Below are positions 57,048-64,000 of a stretch of 64,000 nt of DNA, piece by piece. Within the stretch, counting starts at the first letter, position 1. Each line of letters opens with the position of its first letter. The position numbers and the translations under genes are program-made. The stretch spans positions 30,771,059 through 30,835,058 of the forward strand of contig JAKSZT010054334.1 in assembly GCA_026826555.1 (NCBI GenBank), written 5' to 3'. The DNA comes from Tolypeutes matacus. Taxonomy: Eukaryota > Chordata > Mammalia > Cingulata > Chlamyphoridae. The notes under the pieces are model-generated. The model searched no databases, was not told where the DNA came from, and saw nothing but the letters and a program-made list of their open reading frames with translations.

Positions 57048-57224
57048 ATCAAATATATTGTGTAACATATTGTTTGATTCAAAAAAAATTTATATGTATC
57101 CATTACATGTAATTTAGAAATGGATATATTTATTCATCTGTGTTTACTTTTTAGTTTTTAATTGTTTATATTTTCAATTATTAAATGTACAAAATAAAGT
57201 TAAAAAAAAAAAAAAGTGCTTGGA

Positions 57225-57316
57225 CAGAACTTTTTAGGAATAATGTTTCCATAACTTGTTGAGCTGCCTGTTGTCTGCTGTTTTATTTTTTGAATTTGAA
57301 ATAAAGTTTGCATTTA
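57225..57316 (+). other. inserted segment, right part
   Basis: Continues 50692-51066 after L1 copy B. Ends TTTGAAATAAAGTTTGCATT and an A-run, i.e. AATAAA plus tail, next to ATGATGTA, which resembles AATAATGTA at 50683-50691 and may be a target duplication. Confidence 0.5.
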
Positions 57317-57323
57317 AAAAAAT

Positions 57324-57485
57324 GATGTATCAATATTGGTCCATTCGTTGTGACTAATGTTCCATGCTAGTATAAGATATTAACAGTAGGAGAGACTGGA
57401 TTTCATTTATATGGAAACTCTCTATATTGTCATTGCAACTTTTTTGTAAATCTAAAACTATTCTAAATTAAGTTTATTTAAAAAG
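57324..57485 (+). mobile_element. old L1M 3' end, right part
   Basis: GTATCAATATTGGTCCATTC, TAATGTTCCATGCTAGTATA, GAAACTCTCTATATTGTCAT and TAAATCTAAAACTATTCTAA are the L1M blocks that follow those at 50375-50691. Confidence 0.8.
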
Positions 57486-60400
57486 TTGTAATACTACATA
57501 TATCATTTTGTATTCTGATTTTTCTTCTTTTGCCAACTTTTAAAAAAATTCGTGATCGCATGCTAGTCTCAGACTGAGTATATGCTATATAGTTCATGTA
57601 ACTATTTCTTCTGGGACATATATATCATGCATATTGATAATAATATCAGTAATCATACATAATCTAATGAACAACTGTATAATTTATTTTGTACCTTGAC
57701 TTATTTAAAAAAATAATTTAGTAATTTACTCATATATGAATCTGTATTTATGATTAGTTTTTTGGGAATAGATTCCTAAAAGTGTAATTACTGGGTCAAG
57801 TTGTATGAAGATTGTAAGCATTTTGCCAAGTTGGTTAACCAAAATCCTATTCTAAAGTACAGTATTACCACTTGTAGATAGAAGTGCTTGGTTTCACTGA
57901 AACTTCACCAGTGTTATGCATTATGTTATAATCTTTTCTAAATTCAGCATTTTCTTATTTTAATTTATATATATTTAAAAATTTAAACATGTTTATATTA
58001 CTACCTCTCTTAAGAATTATCTTTGTCCTGTTTGTGTTTGTGTTTTTCTTGTCAGTTTGCTTGAGTTTTTAAAAAGTAATAATTGAAACCTTTCATAGTA
58101 TAAGCACAAATAAATGGGAAATTGGAATTAATAAGTATTCTTTCATAATGGTGCTGTGGTGTTCAGTCAGGAAGACGGAAATATAATTATTATGGTAAAA
58201 CTAATGTAATTAGAGTTTGTTTCAAGAAAATACAGAAGTAATAGAGATTAACAAATTATTTCTTTGACATGTATATGTGTCAGTTATTTTTGAGCAATCT
58301 GTGAATTTTGGAAATGTTGGAGTTGTTTAATAAAAGTATTTATACTTCCTGTTTCTATTCTAAAAGGTATTTATCAGGTCAAAAACAGCAATCATGAAAA
58401 TATATACACTAAAATAATTAGAATGCAGAAGTTAAAGAAATATGAATAATTTTTATTTAAGAAATTATTAGAGTTTATAATAAGAGATATTTTGTTTAGT
58501 AATGATGCAAAATTAGCTTTTAGCAAATGGTTTTATTTCTAGCTATGAAGTTAGAACCAAAAATTGTCTTAATTCCCTTCACAGCCCAAAAAAAAAAAAA
58601 AAAAACCCACAAAAACTAAAAACCCACAAACTTTTCTTTTAAAAATAAAATGAATAATGCTGAGAAGTTGAGGATCAGTTAGAACATGACGAATTCAAAA
58701 TGTATTTACCCTGGTATCTGGCCATATACAGGAACAGGTCGTTATACCTGTGTGACAAGCAGTTCAGTCCCCTGAGTTGGTTACTTTTCGACTTGCATAC
58801 CTGGAACAGTCCTTGAGAGAGGGGCCCTGGAGCATGGGGGCTGAGTGTTCTTTCTCCTTGATTGCAAATGCCAGACATTCTGTGAAACTGGACTGTGAAG
58901 CCGATTACCTTGGGCCTGCTGTCTAGCATGCCTCACAGCTTCCTCTTATTTTGGCAGGGAACAGAAGATGTTCAGATGCCTTTTTACCTCTCTGTGAACT
59001 CCATTTTCCCCTTTAGTGCTTAGGCAGTTATGTGTTTTAAGATCTAAAGAGTCTCCTGTACCTTCTTTGTAAGTTTTACCCTTTATTCGATGCTAGCCTG
59101 AATTAAAATGCACATACAAAATAATTTATTAGAAATATTTTTGTTACAGGTTGTGTTACATTTTCTTTTGTTCACTAAAAGTAGAAGAGCACATGGAAAA
59201 AGTTACTTAAAATAAAAGTTTTGTATGCCAAATAAAATATATAAAATGAGGGCGTGGGCCAGTAACCTGTTAAATGGAGAATGTGATCAAAATGTTAAAC
59301 TTCAAGTACTTTATTTTTTTCTTAGAAGCTGTTACCTAAGAATGGAAGTATTTATTATCTTACTATCATTTAGTATTTTTCATCCAAACCTTTTAAGGTC
59401 AGGAGAGAGTGAAAATATGTATCTCAGGAGTCTGGGGGTGAGGCCCTGCAGCCTGCCACAAATGCTAAATTACTTTGATGCCTTGCTGTTTATTAAGAAT
59501 TAATGCACATTTTAGTCTAGTCTATAATACATCTTGTTTATCTTAATATAAATGTGTTTTAAATTACTTAAAAATAAAATTACTTAAACCCCTCCCCTTT
59601 AATCTATAAGTAAGAATGATTCTACTGGAATATGTGTCATGTTTATCCTTGGTTTGGGGACATCCCTTGGCAGAATGTTATATATCTTTCAGAGTACACA
59701 TAGCTTAACTTAAGTAGTTTCCTAGTATGAGGAGAAACAGATCAAGATCCATGTATTGGGAGATGTTAAGCAGAACTTTTATTTGAAGTGGTCATTTGAG
59801 CAAAATTCATGGTTTGAGTAGTTCCTTACTGCTTAATGTTCACTTTTTATGAATTCAGACATACATTCATTAATTGACAAATGTTCTCGGTCTCATGAAC
59901 TTTACATTGTAGTTCTTCCTACAATTTTTAATTTGATTGACACGTTTTAAGACAAGTTAACTTGGTGCTTTTATACTCGAGTAGCTAAAAAAGAAATCCA
60001 AATCAAAAGCATCTTCATTATCTGGAAAATATGGTTGTATTTCTTATGGTTGAGAAAACATATATTATTCTGTATATCCTGCTAATTATTTCTAGAAAGA
60101 GGCTTTCTCATTGCCAGAGTATTGTATTTTTTATTTTATGTATCTTTTGATAGAAAATAATTTATTGTGCCTCTATAGAGTGAAGTACTTTGTTCTTACT
60201 GATTGTAGTTTACTTTCAGCTGTTGAAAAACTGCCTCATGTCAAACTCGTTTAGTATTATGTACTTGCCAAAAATAGTTATAGAGGTAGTTCTTGACTGC
60301 TTGACTTATAAACAGCTCATGCATGCAAATGACAGCAGGTGTCCTCCCCACTCTGCTTGCCCCCACCATCATGGGAGTCTTTCTGGGAAGGAAGCTTGGG

Positions 60401-60614
60401 GTTTGTAAAGATATTCTGACTTTAGAGGAAGAAAGGGGGGAAGTTAAGAACCGAAAAGGGGATCTGTTCCTAGAAGCAGGGATCTATCTGTTCCTAGAAG
60501 CAATCTCTCAAGCATGTTTGAAGGTACAGCTGGGGCAAGGTGAGATGGTGCATGCGACTTTCCCCTTGAAATAATTTTCCTTCGGACTTAATATTAAAAA
60601 GGGTTTTGAGAATT
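57486..60614. other. no gene confirmed; ancient repeat traces
   Basis: 57740-57930 (AGTGTAATTACTGGGTCAAG) fits the ancient repeat at 49720. 58587-58604 is an A-run. The 84-codon minus frame 58929-58675 and the 83-codon plus frame 60323-60574 have no domain. A 17-bp tandem unit ATCTGTTCCTAGAAGCA occurs at about 60461 and 60487. Confidence 0.35.
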
Positions 60615-60790
60615 ATAGGATATTAGAGATGGTTGAAAGATAAAGAGATTGTCTAGTTCTTGTCCAACAATAATGTTATAAGGTAAAGGACACCGAAGCC
60701 TGCATAAAGTGACTTGCCCAAGTTCACATGGTTAATTAGTGGCAGCATATTTCTGTGTCTAGATTTAGAGCCTAGTCCTGGATTTTTCAT
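60615..60790 (-). repeat. MIR-related fragment
   Basis: ATAAAGTGACTTGCCCAAGT and CACATGGTTAATTAGTGGCA are the reversed MIR-type core, with the same upstream layout as 5585-5705. Confidence 0.55.
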
Positions 60791-60834
60791 TCTAGACCTT
60801 ATTCTTTTTATAGAGTGCTCAGTGCCTATAGGAT

Positions 60835-61200
60835 ATGATAAAACATGAAGCTGAGAGGTAGTTCAAGACCAAATCATGGAAGGCCTTAAATGCTATGCAA
60901 AGGAATCTGGACTTAGACTGTGTGTGATGGAGAATTTTTGTGGATTTTAAGAATGAGTATGTCATCATATTTGCATTTAGAAAAAACACTTTGATTGTAA
61001 TGTGGAGCAGTGGAGTATGTCAGGGAGCGAATGGGTGAAGGGATATCATTAAGAAACCATGCAAAATACAATGAGACTGAATATAAATACTGAGAGTGGA
61101 GAGAAGGGGGACTGGTTAGAGCAATACTAAGGAGGCAGAAAGACAGGATTTAATGAATGCTTGGATGTTGGTGGGAGGGGATGAAAGGAGAGCGAGAAAA
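60835..61200 (+). repeat. ancient mammalian repeat, family not named
   Basis: CCAAATCATGGAAGGCCTTA, CAAAGGAATCTGGACTTAGA, GAATGAGTATGTCATCATAT and GCATTTAGAAAAAACACTTT form a recognisable order common to an old interspersed repeat. I cannot give its name with confidence. Confidence 0.5.
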
Positions 61201-61204
61201 TTAT

Positions 61205-61700
61205 GAATTTTCATTATCTAGGGCATCTATCAAAGCATCCCATAAATTAATGGCTTAAACCAACAGCAGTTATTTATTTGCTCAGTATTCTGCAGTTTGG
61301 GCATGACTTGGTAAGGATAGTGCATCTCTGCTTCAAGTGGCATCTGCTGGAGCTGGAATTTTCAGGTTGGCTTTTTCATTGCTGGTACCTTTGCTGAGTT
61401 TGCTGTGTCATGTCAAAGCTGGCTGGAGATCTCTCTCCAGATCTCTTACATGGTTAGCTTTAGCTTCTTCACAGCATAGTGGTTCCATAGAAGTCTGAAT
61501 TCTTACATGGTGGCTGGCTTTTCCCAGATTGAGAGAGTAGAAGCTGAAGGCCTTCATAATGCCTGGGTGCAGAAGTCCTAGAGCATTACTTCAAGGGGAT
61601 TCAAGGGGAGGGAAAGTAGTCCCGTCAAAGAAGTTGTAGATATTGAATCCACCAATTATTACCTTCCACCCACAGGCAAAATATACTTACCCACTCCCAA
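61205..61700 (-). mobile_element. LTR-like fragment (possibly MLT1-type)
   Basis: TTAATGGCTTAAACCAACAG followed by CAGTTATTTATTTGCTCAGT, TTACATGGTGGCTGGCTTTT and GAGAGAGTAGAAGCTGAAGG resembles a reversed old MaLR LTR. Neither TG/CA ends nor target duplication could be fixed. Confidence 0.5.
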
Positions 61701-62476
61701 AATGCTCAGTAAGCTTATCCAATTACGGCATCATGCTCAGATACAAAGTACAGAATTTTATTCATTAAATCATGTCTAGGTACAGATGAAGTATGGTAGG
61801 TATGAACTTAAAGGACAAATTATCTGCCCCCCCCACCCCAATATAAAAGGGGAAAATAGAAGATAAACACAAACACAGTGGACACCTCTGTTCAGAATGT
61901 GTGTGCAGGAGTGGGGTTGGAGCCATAAAATAATTACTAGCCCAAAGCAATTCTGAAATCTAGCCAATTCTCCCTGTTCTGGGGGCAGGGAATGTACCTT
62001 GATTAGGATCCAGTTCACACTGGGAATGGTTTTCTGTGGTTATTGGCCTCTCTGTGTCATCCTTCCTTTTCAATAAGAAATGGCCAGTGTTTGCAGCTGA
62101 GTAGCCTTTTCAGTCTGCTTTCTGCCCATAGGAATTTGAGGGCCCAGAGGTCTCTTTGGATTTTGGAATTTCTCATTTCATTTTAGTCCAAGCTGGTATA
62201 GCTAACAGAATCTTTGAGGACTTCCTTTATATTAGTTACAGTCAACTCTATTTGACTAAAGCCACAACCAGAAATATCTTTGGGATTTGCTTCTTTGAAC
62301 TTCAGTCTGGATGTCAGGTTGCTGTGGGATATAACCCTTAACATTCTTAGAAGTCCCTTATCCAGTTGAGAGGGTCTAGGAGACAATGTCTTAGGTCTTT
62401 GAGGCCTTAAAACAAAGTATTACTTGATATTTACCCTGAGGTTATTTTTACTTGCAGAACCCTGGATTTAATCTTT
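61701..62476. other. no gene recognised
   Basis: A C-rich run lies at 61828-61844. Short frames on both strands have no support. Confidence 0.42.
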
Positions 62477-62494
62477 GTACTGAGACTACTTTTT

Positions 62495-62898
62495 TTTTTT
62501 TCAGATTAATTTAACTTATTTATTTCTCTTCCCACCTCATTTGTGCTCGCTGTCTACTCTTCGTGTCTGTTTGTTGTGTGCTCTCTGTGTCTGCTCATCT
62601 GCTTTTTGGGAGGCACCAGGAACCAAATCTGGGATCCCATGTGGGAGGGAGGCGCCCAATCGCTTGAGCCACCTCCGCTCCCTGCTTGTTGTATCTCTCA
62701 TTGTGTCTCCTTATTGAATCTCATTGTGTCATCTTGTTGTGATATCTTCTTGCATTATCTTGTTGCATCAACTCACCATGTCAGCCCGTTGCATTAGCTC
62801 ACTGTCTTGCTCATCTTTAGGAGGCACCAGGAACTGAACCCAGGACCTTCCCATATGGTAGGGGGACGCCTAACTGCTTGAGCCACATCTGCTTCCCA
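62495..62898 (-). mobile_element. dimeric tRNA-derived SINE
   Basis: Minus strand: first head from 62897 (GGGAAGCAGATGTGGCTCAA), linker, second module (about 62680-62605) beginning GGGAGCGGAGGTGGCTCAAG with its own B-box region, then a tail ending AATAAATAAGTTAAATTAAT. Flanks GTACTGAGACTACTTTTT (62477-62494) and GTTCTGAGACTAATTTTT (62899-62916) are a single target duplication with two mismatches. Same architecture as 24903-25262. Confidence 0.92.
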
Positions 62899-62929
62899 GT
62901 TCTGAGACTAATTTTTTAAAAAAACTTTT

Positions 62930-63400
62930 AATTTTGAAATACTTTCAAACTTATATGGCAGTTACAAAAATAATCCAACCTCATACAGAGATCTCCAACA
63001 TACCCTTTCCCCTGGATATCCAAATCTGCCAATATTAACATTTTGCCATGTTTACCATCTCATTCTATCTACCCATCTTTCTGTCTATCCATCTAACCTT
63101 CTATATATTTATCATTTTTTGAGCACTTGGTTGTAGATTTCGTATACACCATGTTCCTGAACACTTAATACTTACATGTACATTTCCTAAGAACAAGGAT
63201 ATTGACTTATGTAACCACCTTAAATTCAGTTATTTAGTTCAGGAAATCTAACATTGATGTAAAACTTAGTCTATATTCCAGTTTTCCCAATAACGTGTCT
63301 CAAAAATGTACTTTCTTTTCTTTTCTCCTCCCTTCTTAGATCCTGTCAGGGATCACATACTGCATTTAATTGTTACTGTCTTTTTAGTTTCTGTTTTTGT
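62930..63400 (-). mobile_element. old LINE 3'UTR-like fragment (L1M type)
   Basis: AATATTAACATTTTGCCATG, TTTGAGCACTTGGTTGTAGA, TAAGAACAAGGATATTGACT and TCCAGTTTTCCCAATAACGT, in the same order as 18380-18720. Confidence 0.68.
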
Positions 63401-63605
63401 AAAACTTGTGAACATATATACAGCATAAGTTCTCCAATCTCAACCATGCCTGAGCATACCATCCAATGGGATTAATCACGTTCACAATGTTGCAGTGCCC
63501 TCACCACCATCCATTTCTAAAACTTTCTCATCTCCCTAAATGGAAACCCTATACCCATTATGCATTAACTATCCATTCCCCCTGCCCCTGCCCCTGGAAA
63601 CCGGT
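63401..63605 (-). mobile_element. old L1M 3' end
   Basis: TTCACAATGTTGCAGTGCCC, TCACCACCATCCATTTCTAA and CCCTATACCCATTATGCATT are the reversed L1M 3' blocks, parallel to 6955-7130. Confidence 0.75.
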
Positions 63606-64000
63606 AATTTAGGTCTCAGGCTCATACCTTCACTGATATTTTCTTTGTAGTTACCATGGGGCTTAAATTTAACATCCTAAATCTTTAACAATCCTTTTTG
63701 CTCTGATACCAACTTAACTTCAATAGTATATGCAAACTATGTTCCTATACCCCCCAGTCCCTTCACCTTTATGTATTTTTCTCATAAATTAACGTGTTTA
63801 TACATTGAGTCCAAAACCACTGATTTATCATTACATTTTATGCATTTGCTTTTTTATATCATTTAAGAAGTAAAAAGTGGAGTTATAAATCATAAATGCA
63901 ATAGTACTGACATTTATATTTACCCATGTTGTTACCCTTAATGAAGATCTTTATTTCTTCATGCAGTTTTGGTCAGTTGTCCTTTCCTTTCAACCTGCAG
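63606..64000 (-). mobile_element. old L1/HAL1-like internal fragment, runs off window
   Basis: TTTGTAGTTACCATGGGGCT, CCAACTTAACTTCAATAGTA, AAAGTGGAGTTATAAATCAT and GAAGATCTTTATTTCTTCAT follow the known order of an old L1-type sequence upstream of ORF1-like coding. The right end is cut by the window. Confidence 0.6.

Larger units (their letters stand above)
51081..57210 (+). mobile_element. full-length L1 retrotransposon (copy B)
   Basis: About 6.13 kb with 5'UTR, ORF1 (52248-53165), an 80-bp linker, ORF2 (53246-57047), 3'UTR, AATAAA at 57193-57198 and an A-tail. Target duplication AAAAAGTGCCTGGA (51067-51080) / AAAAAGTGCTTGGA (57211-57224), one mismatch. Same subfamily as copy A in inverse orientation. 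Both ORFs carry frameshifts and stops, so it cannot move by itself. Confidence 0.98.

Noticed and set aside
1..64000. CRISPR arrays, operons, bacterial insertion sequences or phage genes
   Set aside because: Nothing of the kind is present; all structure is that of a mammalian repeat-rich region.

Overview
This is mammalian nuclear DNA, AT-rich and made almost entirely of retroelements. I can support no host protein-coding exon, no RNA gene and no CpG island, so it is best read as intergenic or deep intronic sequence. The repertoire is placental: MIR, L2, many L1M-type 3' ends and MaLR-like LTRs. The lineage-specific layer is a family of tRNA-derived SINEs whose head begins GGGAAGCGGMTGTGGCTCAA, with B boxes of the GGTTCGATCCC type. 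That head is the DAS-SINE type I associate with Xenarthra (armadillos, sloths, anteaters). The xenarthran assignment is inference from recall, not from a search.

Layout. 1-9.8 kb: edge SINE, old LINE and MIR pieces, a solo LTR (4755-5204), and an AT-rich AATAAA-ending repeat that recurs inverted at 32.6 kb. 9.8-16.0 kb: a near full-length L1 on the minus strand, inserted into a MIR. 16-30 kb: a SINE-rich stretch with monomers and dimers, plus two retroelements stacked in one target site at 29.4-29.8 kb. 30-44 kb: sparse, with L2 and MIR fragments, an AC-rich low-complexity tract inside an L2, and a diverged direct repeat. 44.3-46.7 kb: an old plus-strand L1 3' half split by a 470-bp dimeric SINE. 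47.3-47.7 kb: a solo LTR with an exact 5-bp target duplication inside an older repeat. 50.4-57.5 kb: a three-level nest, in which a full-length plus-strand L1 sits in a retroposed-looking segment, itself in an old L1M 3' end. 57.5-64 kb: mostly unrecognised, then old repeats, a dimeric SINE and L1M pieces at the right edge.

The two 6.1-6.2 kb L1 copies belong to one subfamily by eye and lie inverted about 35 kb apart. Both carry 5'UTR, ORF1 and ORF2, and both are dead through frameshifts and stops. The many open frames inside them are ORF1/ORF2 pieces or antisense shadows.

The most interesting signal is structural. Several SINEs are tandem dimers of two tRNA-like modules bounded by one target-site duplication (best at 16.75, 27.6, 45.4 and 62.5 kb), so dimers moved as single units, with more than one linker architecture. 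One has a duplicated linker and another a 25-bp minisatellite in its linker. I found no convincing undescribed gene system. Family names come from recognition of sequence patterns and boundaries are by eye.
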